48,950 bases of DNA, taken from positions 1 through 48,950 of the forward strand of contig JAFEBQ010000013.1 of NCBI GenBank assembly GCA_018242585.1, in the 5' to 3' direction. The translations under genes and the position numbers were made by a program. Within the stretch, counting starts at the first letter, position 1, and every line of letters begins with the position of its first letter. The notes under the pieces are model-generated. The model ran no database searches and had not been told where the DNA came from. It saw only the letters and a list, made by a program, of their open reading frames with translations. This document shows positions 6,851 through 14,498 of this stretch, piece by piece. This DNA is from Planctomycetota bacterium (GTDB lineage: Bacteria > Planctomycetota > Planctomycetia > Pirellulales > PNKZ01).

Positions 6851-9800
6851 ATGATCGTGGGTATGCGCTCTGATGAACTGACCCAATTGTTGGACGACCC
6901 GGCGGCGGCTGACCGCTGGCTGGGGCGATGTGGCCTGGAAGACCTGCGCCGCGCGCAGGCCAACTTGCAGCACATGGCCCAGGGTGGCCTGACGCTCGAT
7001 TTGCTGGCCGACATCTGTGGCCAACTGGCCGAGCACCTGCCGGGCCTGAGCGACCCGGATCGCGCGTTGAACAACCTCGAGCGGTTCGTGGCTGCGGCGC
7101 GCAACCCCCTGTCGCTTGGTTCGCTCTTGGAGCGCGATCGTCAGGCGCTGCCGATCCTGCTGCAAATCTTCTCGTCGAGCCAGCATCTCAGCGACGTCCT
7201 GGTCGCCGATCAGGAAAGCTACGACCTGCTGCGGATGACCGAGGGGCAGCCGGTCGAGCGCAACACGCTGGTCGACGAGCTATGCACCGAGGTCTTGGCG
7301 CTGAATAGCGAAACCGCCGTGATGGCGACTTTGCGACGCTACAAGCGGCGCGAGACGCTGCGCATTGCCTACGGCGACCTGATCCGAGCCCATCGACTGG
7401 AAGTGGTCACCGAACAGATTTCCTACCTGGCCGACGCCATGGTCGAAGCGGCCCTGCGTTTTGCCCGCCGCAAGCTGGAACAGCGCCGTGGCCATCCCAC
7501 GACGACCGATGGTCGACCGGCTGGGTTCGTCGCGCTGGGGCTGGGCAAGTTGGGCGGCACGGAGCTGAACTATTCGAGCGACATTGACCTGGTGTTTCTG
7601 TACGAATGCGACGGCCGCACCAACGGCCCGCAACCGACGAGCAACGCCGAATTCTTCGATCGGCTGGCGCGCGACACGCTGCGATTGTTGACGGAAGTGA
7701 CGCCCTTGGGGAACGCCTACCGTATCGACCTCCGCTTGCGCCCCGAAGGGGAAAGCGGCCCGCTGGTCCACAGCCTGGAACGGACCATGCGCTACTACGA
7801 CCTCATGGGTCGCACCTGGGAGCGCCAGGCGTTCGTCAAAGCACGCGTCGTGGCCGGCGACGCAGAATTGGGGGCGCGGTTTCTCGATTACCTGGAACCC
7901 TGGGTCTATCGGCGTTACTTGGGGCTGGCCGATATCACTGGCATCAAGGCGCTGAAGCGCCGCATCGAGCGCCGCACGCTGTTGGAAGGGGACGACCGGC
8001 GCAACGTCAAAACCGGCCGCGGCGGCATTCGCGACATTGAATTCGCGATCCAGTTCTTGCAGTTGCTTAACGGCGGCGATTTGCCGTCATTGCGCGTCGG
8101 CAACACGTTGGCCGCGATCGGACAACTGGAAGCGGTCGGCTGCTTGACTCACCAGGAGCGGCAACTGCTCGAAGAGCACTACGCCTTTCTGCGCAAGATC
8201 GAACATCGGCTGCAGATCATGTTCGACTTGCAGACCCACGTTCTGCCCGACGACCAGGCCGAGCTGCGCCGGCTGGCCTTGCGCATGGGTTACAGCCACG
8301 CGCCCGAGCGGTCGGCGCTGGCCGCGTTCGAGGAAGACTACCAGACCAAGACCGAGTTGAACCGGAAGATCCTCGATCACCTGCTGCACGACGCATTTGG
8401 CGACGACGCCGAGACCGAGCCCGAGGTCGATCTAGTCCTCGACCCGGCCCCCGATCGACAGCGGATCGCCGAAGTGCTGGGCCGGCACGGTTTCCGTGAT
8501 GTGACGCTGGCCTACAAGAACCTGACCGCCCTGGCAACCGAAAAGATTCGCTATCTGTCGACGCGCCGCTGTCGCCACTTTCTGGCGGCCATTGCGCCGC
8601 GGCTGATTCGCGCGATCAGCGCCACGTCGGACCCGGATCGGACGTTGATCACCCTGGAGCAAGTCAGCGACTCGCTCGGCGGCAAGGGGGTGCTGTGGGA
8701 ACTGTTCAGTTTCAATCCGCCGTCGATGAACTTGTACGTAGAACTTTGCGCGTCGGCGCCGTACTTGTCGAGCATTTTGATCACCAACCCGGGCATGATC
8801 GACGAGCTGATGGACAGCCTGGTGCTGAACAAGCTACCGACGCGGGCCGATCTGCGAGCCACGCTGGCCGAAGTGGCCCGCGGCGCGGTCGACCTGGAAC
8901 CGATCTTGCACAGCTTCAAGAACACGCAACAACTTCGGGTCGGCGTGCGGAACATCCTGGGCAAGGAAGAAATCCAGTCCACGACGGGGGCCCTGTCGGA
9001 CATTGCCGAGACGTGCCTCGAGCGGATCATCGAACACGAATACGCTCGCTTGGCCGAAAAACTGGGCGAGCCAACCATCGGCGGCGAGGTTCGCACTGGT
9101 CAGAAGTGCGAACTGATCGTGCTGGCCATGGGCAAGCTCGGCGGGCGCGAGCTGAACTACCACAGCGATCTGGATCTGGTTTTCTTGTACGAAGCGGATG
9201 GGGCCACGTTTCACCCGCGCCGCAGCACGCGCAGCGGCGAGACCACGAGCAATCAGCATTTCTTCGGCGAGCTCGGCACCCGCGTGATCAAGGCCGCCTC
9301 GCGATTGGGCCCCTATGGCCGACTCTATGACATCGATGCCCGCCTTAGACCGACGGGGCGCAGCGGCACCCTGGCCACGTCGTTCGCCGAGTTCGAGCGT
9401 TACTTCACCGAAGGGCTGGGGCAACTTTGGGAGCGTCAGGCGCTGTGCAAAGCGCGCGTCGTCTGGGGCGCCAAGCCAGCGGCCGAGCAAGCCCTGGCCC
9501 TGGTTCACCAGGCGGCTTTCAGCAGCTGTCTGCGCCCCGGCGACTCGGAACTGATTCGCCAAATGCGCCACCGCATCGAGGCAGCCGCCTCGCCACGCAA
9601 CCTGAAGCGCGGCCGCGGCGGCATCTGTGACATCGACTTCCTGGTTCAACTGCTGCAACTGCGCTATGCCGGCGAGCAGCCCGAGCTGCGCCAGCCGAGC
9701 ACGACGCTGGCGCTGGCGGCGTTGTATCAGTCTGGTCGGCTGTCGGCTGACGACTATGAATTCCTGATGGCCAGCTATCGGTTCCTGCGAACCGTCGAGT

Positions 9801-9991
9801 TGCGATTGAGGCTGATGAGCACGACGGCCCGCGATGCCTTGCCCGACGACGGCGCCGAACTAGACCGGCTGGCGCGCGCGCTGGGGCTGTTGAGCCGCAG
9901 TGAACTCGAAGCGGAAGTCAGCCGCTACACCGAAGAGAACCGACGCCGCTTCGAGCAACTGGTCGCCACCACCGAGCCGCAACCGGCTTAA
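6851..9991 (+). CDS. glnE: Bifunctional glutamine synthetase adenylyltransferase/deadenylase
   Basis: The protein has 1046 residues from the ATG at 6851; GACGAGGAAAG lies about 10 bases upstream and a second ATG is at 6863. GlnE adenylylates and de-adenylylates glutamine synthetase in response to PII and glutamine. Two nucleotidyltransferase domains are visible: GLGKLGG...SDIDLVF near residues 228-248 (removase half) and AMGKLGG...SDLDLVF near 757-778 (transferase half). Each is followed by the family's R.RPEG/RLRPTGRSG segment and a GRGGI(R/C)DIDF-type motif before the helical bundle. The length is close to other full-length GlnE. No glnA or glnB is nearby. Confidence 0.94.
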   Translation: MIVGMRSDELTQLLDDPAAADRWLGRCGLEDLRRAQANLQHMAQGGLTLDLLADICGQLAEHLPGLSDPDRALNNLERFVAAARNPLSLGSLLERDRQALPILLQIFSSSQHLSDVLVADQESYDLLRMTEGQPVERNTLVDELCTEVLALNSETAVMATLRRYKRRETLRIAYGDLIRAHRLEVVTEQISYLADAMVEAALRFARRKLEQRRGHPTTTDGRPAGFVALGLGKLGGTELNYSSDIDLVFLYECDGRTNGPQPTSNAEFFDRLARDTLRLLTEVTPLGNAYRIDLRLRPEGESGPLVHSLERTMRYYDLMGRTWERQAFVKARVVAGDAELGARFLDYLEPWVYRRYLGLADITGIKALKRRIERRTLLEGDDRRNVKTGRGGIRDIEFAIQFLQLLNGGDLPSLRVGNTLAAIGQLEAVGCLTHQERQLLEEHYAFLRKIEHRLQIMFDLQTHVLPDDQAELRRLALRMGYSHAPERSALAAFEEDYQTKTELNRKILDHLLHDAFGDDAETEPEVDLVLDPAPDRQRIAEVLGRHGFRDVTLAYKNLTALATEKIRYLSTRRCRHFLAAIAPRLIRAISATSDPDRTLITLEQVSDSLGGKGVLWELFSFNPPSMNLYVELCASAPYLSSILITNPGMIDELMDSLVLNKLPTRADLRATLAEVARGAVDLEPILHSFKNTQQLRVGVRNILGKEEIQSTTGALSDIAETCLERIIEHEYARLAEKLGEPTIGGEVRTGQKCELIVLAMGKLGGRELNYHSDLDLVFLYEADGATFHPRRSTRSGETTSNQHFFGELGTRVIKAASRLGPYGRLYDIDARLRPTGRSGTLATSFAEFERYFTEGLGQLWERQALCKARVVWGAKPAAEQALALVHQAAFSSCLRPGDSELIRQMRHRIEAAASPRNLKRGRGGICDIDFLVQLLQLRYAGEQPELRQPSTTLALAALYQSGRLSADDYEFLMASYRFLRTVELRLRLMSTTARDALPDDGAELDRLARALGLLSRSELEAEVSRYTEENRRRFEQLVATTEPQPA

Positions 9992-10010
9992 ACCTTCGTA
10001 GCAAGGGCAT

Positions 10011-10143
10011 TTGAACCGCAAAGACGCAAAGAGCGCCAAGAAACGCGAGACAGAAAATCAAGGGTATCACTCCGCGAGACTCTGTGCGCTCTGCGATTCA
10101 ATCCTCTTAATTCTTTGCGACCTTTGCGTCTTTGCGGTGAATT
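10011..10143. repeat. Inverted 'CCGCAAAGACGCAAAG' element between convergent genes
   Basis: The left arm TTGAACCGCAAAGACGCAAA and the right arm CCTTTGCGTCTTTGCGGTGA are reverse complements with minor differences. The inner sequence contains CTCTGTGCGCTCTGCGATTC. Copies occur at 38986-39139, 40425-40510 (partial) and 48825-48905 (left half). It separates the 3' ends of glnE (+) and the Tm-1-like gene (-), where it could act as a bidirectional terminator. Confidence 0.8.
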
Positions 10144-10167
10144 CCTGGATTTCAGTTCAAGAGCCAA

Positions 10168-11445
10168 TCAAGAACTTGGCTTGGTCGCCAGCCAGAGGTT
10201 CATGAACTCGTTCACCGCGCGGTCGGCGAACGTGGCGTCGTTGATGTGGGCCGAGACACGCAGCACGCGACAGTATGGATGCTCGCGCAATCCTTCTTCC
10301 AGCGTCTCGAACAACGCCGCGTCGGCCGCCGGGTCGTGGAACGGCTGCCCCGGCGCGTCGATGGCCGACACGCCCCCCTCGGGCAGCAGCACCACGATCG
10401 GACTCGTCGCCCCGCGCAGCTTGTCGACCATCCACCGCCCAATCGCGCGATTTTCGTCCACCGTCGTGCGTATCAACGTGACTTGCGCGTTGTGGGCGTG
10501 CAGTCGGCGCGACGCATGTTTATCCGGTACAGTCTCTCGCCCGCCAAAGTTGACCATGTCGAGCGCGCCGACGCTGAGCACCTGCGGAATCCTGCGTTCG
10601 AGCGCCGCGTCGAGCCGGGCCGGCCCCGCCGACAACACGCCGCCGAACAACTCGTCGGCGATTTCCGTGGTGGTGATGTCGAGCACGCCCACCACCAGTC
10701 CCGCGTCGATCAGTTGCTCCATTGCCCGACCGCCGGCGCCGGTGGCGTGAAACACCAGGGGGTCGAACCCCCGCGCTTCGAGTTGCACGCGGACCCGCTC
10801 GACACAGGGAGTGGTCACGCCGAACATCGTCATGGCCACCGTCGGGCGTTCGTTCACCTCGGCCGAGCTGTGTACAACCATGCCGTACATGGCGTGGGCC
10901 GCGTTGGCCAGAATCCGCCGCGACACACTGTTCAGCCCCGCCACGTCCAGGACCGAGTGCATCATCACCAGGTCGCTGGCACCAACGTAGGGGGCGACAT
11001 TGCCGGCCGCCATCGTCGAGACGAGCAGCTTAGGCACGCCGATCGGCAAAATCCTCAGCGCCGGCGCGATCAGCGACGTGCCCCCTCCGCCTCCCAGGCC
11101 CATCGCACCCGCCACGCGACCGGCGGCAAATTCGTCGCGCAGAAACTCGACCAGCGCCGCCGACATTTCGGCGATCGCGGCCGCCCGATCGCCAGGCGCC
11201 GCGTCGGCCTGCCGCCGCGCCGCCGGCAGATGCTTCCTCACCCGCTCTCGCAACACGTCGGGCACGACGACGGGTGTGTTCAGGGTGCCGACATCGACGG
11301 TCACGACCGGCGCGCCCAGGGCGCGGAGCCGCGCGGCCACATAGGCCAGCTCGTGCCCCTTGGTGTCGAAGGTGGCAATGGCGTAGATCGAGGCGTTCAA
11401 CGCAAAGTCCTCAGGCCCTCGGGCGTGCAACTGCGAGCGTTTCAA
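10168..11445 (-). CDS. Tm-1-like ATP-binding domain protein (UPF0261)
   Basis: The protein has 425 residues from the ATG at 11445. Other members usually begin close to the YAIATFDTKG segment, so a downstream TTG (LNASIYAIATFDTKG) may be the true start. The N-terminal domain (~20-200) has TFDTKGHELAYVA, MGLGGGGGTSLIAPAL and LLVSTMAAGN. The C-terminal half (~210-425) has FHATGAGGRAMEQLI, the DITTTEIADELFGG segment and VVLLPEGGVSAID. These match the UPF0261/Tm-1-like family, which has an ATP-binding N-terminal domain and a TIM-barrel C-terminal domain. The bacterial role is not established. It is convergent with glnE and divergent from the Rieske gene; no catabolic partner is visible. Confidence 0.85.
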   Translation of the reverse strand: MKRSQLHARGPEDFALNASIYAIATFDTKGHELAYVAARLRALGAPVVTVDVGTLNTPVVVPDVLRERVRKHLPAARRQADAAPGDRAAAIAEMSAALVEFLRDEFAAGRVAGAMGLGGGGGTSLIAPALRILPIGVPKLLVSTMAAGNVAPYVGASDLVMMHSVLDVAGLNSVSRRILANAAHAMYGMVVHSSAEVNERPTVAMTMFGVTTPCVERVRVQLEARGFDPLVFHATGAGGRAMEQLIDAGLVVGVLDITTTEIADELFGGVLSAGPARLDAALERRIPQVLSVGALDMVNFGGRETVPDKHASRRLHAHNAQVTLIRTTVDENRAIGRWMVDKLRGATSPIVVLLPEGGVSAIDAPGQPFHDPAADAALFETLEEGLREHPYCRVLRVSAHINDATFADRAVNEFMNLWLATKPSS

Positions 11446-11547
11446 CAGCCTAATCCCAGGGGGTTCATTTGCATCGGCGTTAACGATACGATTGAGCCAT
11501 CGCGTGCCGAAATTGAATCGTTGTCAGCCCGTCCCCAGGCGGCCGTT

Positions 11548-11874
11548 ATGTCGGAATTTGTTCCCGTTGCCAAGGTCAGCGAAGTGCCTGATCCAGGGCG
11601 CGTGGTCGTGGAAGTCGACGAGCGTTTGATCGTGCTGCTGCACGTCAGCGGCGAATTCTTCGCCATCGACGACGTTTGCACCCATGACGGCGGCCCGTTG
11701 AGCGAAGGCACGCTGGACGATCACACCATCGCCTGTCCGCGACACGGCGCCAAGTTCGACATCCGCACGGGTCGGGCGTTGACCATGCCGGCCACGCAGC
11801 CGACCATGGCGCATGATGTGCGAGTGGAAGGGGGGCAAGTGTTCGTCCGCTGCCGCCACGGGCACCCAGGTTAG
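11548..11874 (+). CDS. Rieske [2Fe-2S] ferredoxin
   Basis: The protein has 108 residues and is a single Rieske domain with no membrane segment, so it is a soluble ferredoxin-type protein. The cluster ligands are Cys44-x-His46 (CTHDGGPLSEG) and Cys63-x2-His66 (CPRHGAKFD). The overall form matches the small NirD/BphA3-like Rieske proteins. Only 43 bases separate it from the SufT-like gene that follows, so the two are likely co-transcribed. Such a pair, in planctomycetes and other bacteria, usually sits in or near Fe-S assembly (SUF) gene sets, though no sufBCDS is in this window. The electron partner is unknown. Confidence 0.9.
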   Translation: MSEFVPVAKVSEVPDPGRVVVEVDERLIVLLHVSGEFFAIDDVCTHDGGPLSEGTLDDHTIACPRHGAKFDIRTGRALTMPATQPTMAHDVRVEGGQVFVRCRHGHPG

Positions 11875-11917
11875 TTTAGACCGGATTCAAGGCTACCCCA
11901 GCCAGGAACTAGCGAAC

Positions 11918-12238
11918 ATGCCTATCACCGAAGACGCCGTGCGCGAAGCGCTGAAGACCGTGGTTGATCCTGAACTGTTCGTGAACATCGTCGACTTGGG
12001 GCTGGTCTACACGGTGACCATTGCCGACCCTGACGCCGAGGGGAAAGCGAACGTGGGGATCGAGATGACGATGACCAGCCCGGCCTGCCCGGCGGGCCCC
12101 CAGTTGCTACAAGGCTCGAAAGACGCCTTGTCGCGGATCGAAGGCGTGGGCCTGGTGGAAGTCAAACTGGTGATGACGCCCCCCTGGACGCCCGACCGGA
12201 TGACCGAAGAAGCCCGGGATCAACTCGGCATCTTCTAA
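11918..12238 (+). CDS. SufT/MIP18-type Fe-S assembly factor (DUF59)
   Basis: The protein has 106 residues from the ATG at 11918 with AGGAACT upstream. DUF59/MIP18 proteins help load Fe-S clusters onto targets. The family signature DPELFVNIVDLGLVY is at ~18-31, and the conserved Cys57 is in MTSPACPAGP. The end (MTPPWTPDRMTEEARDQLGI) is typical of SufT/PaaD-like members. It lies directly after the Rieske ferredoxin. A short hairpin (GCGCCAT/ATGGCGC) follows the stop but has no T tract. Confidence 0.9.
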   Translation: MPITEDAVREALKTVVDPELFVNIVDLGLVYTVTIADPDAEGKANVGIEMTMTSPACPAGPQLLQGSKDALSRIEGVGLVEVKLVMTPPWTPDRMTEEARDQLGIF

Positions 12239-12287
12239 ACGGCGCCATGATTCTTGATGGCGCAATGGCGGCTGTCCTTGTGCGCAT

Positions 12288-12326
12288 AAAAAAGACCTGC
12301 CTGGGAGTATTCGTCCCAGGCAGGTC
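12288..12326 (-). terminator. Strong Rho-independent terminator of the Cys-rich gene
   Basis: A perfect 13-base-pair stem (GACCTGCCTGGGA / TCCCAGGCAGGTC) with a 7-base loop is followed on the minus strand by TTTTTTAT. It lies 43 bases past the stop of the cysteine-rich gene and also separates it from the convergent SufT-like gene. Confidence 0.93.
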
Positions 12327-12368
12327 CGATGCGGGCTATCGGACTCGATCAACCCTCGCGGGGGCTGG

Positions 12369-13226
12369 TTAGTTGCGGACCACCGATCGGCTGGCGTGAA
12401 TCATGCCACGGCTGATCGAAGCCGAGGGATCGGCCATCGGTGCGCGGGGCATCGAAGCAGCGTCCTTCGGGGCGGCAGCCGGAGCGCCGCAGCCTTCGCC
12501 GCAAGCGTTTTCGCAGCAGCCGTTGCCGCAAGCGTTTTCGCAGCAGCCATTGCCGCAACCGTTGTCACAGCAGTGCTTCTTCAGCGAGCACAAGGTCTTA
12601 TGCTTCTTGAAGATGTTCAAGCAGCACTTCTTCTTGCAGCAGCTGCCACAGCCTTCGTCGCAGCAGCCGTTGTTCGCGGCACAGCAGCTCGGTTCGCAAG
12701 CCTTTTCGCAGCAGCCGTTGTTCGCGGCGGCACAGCAATTCGGCTCACAAGCCTTGGCGCAGCAGCCGTTGTTGGCGGCGCAGCAGCTCGGTTCGCAAGC
12801 GTTTTCGCAGCAGCCGTTGTTCGCAGCGCAGCAGTTCGACTTGCAGCAGCGATCAGTCCAGCAAGGGCACGAGATCAACGTGCGCAGACGGGCCAACAGC
12901 GGCTGACGGCAGCAGCTACCGCAGCCGCTGTCGCAGCACGAGGGCTGAGCGCAGCAGCTCGCTTCGCAAGCCTTTTCACAGCAGCCGTTGTTCGCGGCGC
13001 AGCAGCTTGGTTCGCAAGCCTTGGCGCAGCAACCGTTGTTGGCGGCGCAGCAGCTCGGTTCGCAAGCGGCCTTGGCGCAGCAGGTCGGTTCGGCGCAGCA
13101 GGTCGGCTCACAGCAGCCACCACAGCCACGGCCACCCAGCATCCGGTCAAGGAGCGTGGCCGCAAACGACTGGCTACACAGGCTGGTGCTAAGCACCAAC
13201 GCTCCCAAAATCATGTTCCATTTCAT
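12369..13226 (-). CDS. Secreted cysteine-block repeat protein
   Basis: The protein has 285 residues from the ATG at 13226, chosen because AAAGGAG lies upstream and a signal peptide (MKWNMILGALVLSTSLCSQS, cut near SFAA) starts there. The mature part has about 64 Cys in ~262 residues, mostly as CC pairs. Units like CCAANNGCC + (E/A)KACEPS recur (six CCAANNGCC-type copies, one with an extra Ala). They fall into three blocks (~35-105, 130-195 and 217-250) separated by basic linkers (RQPLLARLRTLIS; KKKCCLNIFKKHK). The tail is Ala/Pro/Ser-rich without Cys. Disulfide-crosslinked envelope material or metal binding are the likely options; both are inference. It is monocistronic with a strong terminator, which suggests high expression. 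Confidence 0.85.
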   Translation of the reverse strand: MKWNMILGALVLSTSLCSQSFAATLLDRMLGGRGCGGCCEPTCCAEPTCCAKAACEPSCCAANNGCCAKACEPSCCAANNGCCEKACEASCCAQPSCCDSGCGSCCRQPLLARLRTLISCPCWTDRCCKSNCCAANNGCCENACEPSCCAANNGCCAKACEPNCCAAANNGCCEKACEPSCCAANNGCCDEGCGSCCKKKCCLNIFKKHKTLCSLKKHCCDNGCGNGCCENACGNGCCENACGEGCGAPAAAPKDAASMPRAPMADPSASISRGMIHASRSVVRN

Positions 13227-13804
13227 GTTTCCAGCATCTCCTTTGCACGGAACTGGGGCATCCGTAACTCGCTGTCGCAATCGACGCCGCACGACTCGGG
13301 CCGAGCCGGCCAAGCGTAATTCGGGCAGCACGCGGGTTGCTGCTCGCGACGTGATTCAGCAGCGGCGTTCGCGCCGGCGCGTTACGGGGGTCGGACCTCA
13401 GTTCGCTCTGTCTTTTTTTGCCCAGGGACCGTCGAGTCCGTCCTAGACTCGATTGAAGTCCGTTTCGGTTTCCCCCGAGGCACGCAATAGCTTTCCCCTT
13501 GCAGGTTGCCCTTATTAGGGACACTGTCCGTATCGGCTAGCACGCGCAAGGGCCTTGAGCACGCGGAAGTAGTTTTCAGCAAATGTCTTAGGACTCCTGA
13601 CGCGCAAACCTTGAGCGTCCCGAAAGCTGGTCAAAGTTTGCCGGTCGTGTGGCCGCACAATGCGCCGTCGCCGCTGGCCCACCGTTGGAAGCACTCGATG
13701 TGTCGTGGTATGCTCGAACGAAATCAAGCGACTTGGGCCGTGCGACTTAGCACACGTCGCAGTCACCACGCGCCAGCTTGATATCCCGACAGATCGAGAC
13801 ACCG
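13227..13804. other. Divergent intergenic region
   Basis: This is 578 bases between the Cys-rich gene (-) and the cupin (+). No credible gene, repeat-family copy or RNA gene is seen. It should hold both promoters. The long 5' side of the Cys-rich gene (13227-13560) is less GC-rich than the coding sequence, but I could not assign -35/-10 boxes with confidence. Confidence 0.5.
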
Positions 13805-14194
13805 ATGGCTACTGCCCAGAACGAAACCGCTGCTGCTCCCACCGCCGCTCGCGGCTACGAGTTGGTTGATTTCGACCAGATTGCTCCGGTCCCCTGCCCT
13901 TGTGGCAGCGCGCGGCGGGCGTTCGCCGATCTGCCCGATTACCCGGCCACGATTCACCGCACCGACATCTCGGTCGACGCCCGGGTTCACTACCACAAGC
14001 GGCTAACCGAGGTCTATTACTTCCTCGAGTGCGAGCCCGACGCCGCCATGCAACTCGACGACGAGCAGATTCCAGTTCGCCCCGGCATGTGCATTCTGAT
14101 CCGCCCGGGCACACGCCACCGGGCCGTGGGGCGGATGCGTGTAATGATCGTCGCCCTGCCCAAGTTCGACCCCCACGATGAATGGTTCGACTAG
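13805..14194 (+). CDS. Cupin domain protein
   Basis: The protein has 129 residues from the ATG at 13805; the frame extends upstream to a TTG at 13778 that I do not favour. It is a single conserved beta-barrel cupin. Motif 1 is His62-x-His64...Glu69 (VHYHKRLTEVYYFLE) and motif 2 contains His105 (RPGTRHR), giving a complete metal-binding set. The protein is cytoplasmic, with a short Ala/Thr-rich N-terminus. Substrate and role cannot be told from sequence; sugar-phosphate isomerase-like or dioxygenase-like cupins are both possible. The flanks give no operon partner. Confidence 0.85.
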   Translation: MATAQNETAAAPTAARGYELVDFDQIAPVPCPCGSARRAFADLPDYPATIHRTDISVDARVHYHKRLTEVYYFLECEPDAAMQLDDEQIPVRPGMCILIRPGTRHRAVGRMRVMIVALPKFDPHDEWFD

Positions 14195-14498
14195 GCACCG
14201 GCCGTTGGTCGGAGTCCCCTGTGGCAAAACAGTTTAGCCAACGTCAGAATGTCATTTTTTGAGCTGGAAACTGTCCGGATTGGGCAAGCTAAACGCTTGT
14301 CGCACCCCCAGGGTCGACGTATCCTGATACCTATCGGCATCCACTGCCGGCTTGTCAACCGGCGGCAAACGCACCCCGAGGGCGAAATGCGCTCTCGTGG
14401 CTGGTTTTCGCCGCTCGCTCCCGTCTGATGTCTGGCACTGGTCCGAATCCCACCTAAGCGCCCTGGCTTTCCAGCTTGGCAACCGAGTTTCTCTTCTT
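14195..14498. other. Intergenic region before the PQQ-propeller genes
   Basis: 303 bases without a supported gene. The reading frame of the downstream gene stays open back to 14352, but that part encodes no signal peptide and lacks a good start. The region presumably holds the promoter for the 14499-18659 pair. Confidence 0.45.

Noticed and set aside
12369..13226. Short repeats that look like a CRISPR or tandem-repeat array
   Set aside because: They are in-frame coding repeats of CC-rich units; no constant repeat with unique spacers, no cas genes.
12396..13319. 307-residue Ala-rich frame opposite the Cys-rich gene
   Set aside because: The minus frame has a signal peptide, ribosome site and a strong terminator; the plus frame is a by-product of the TGC repeats.
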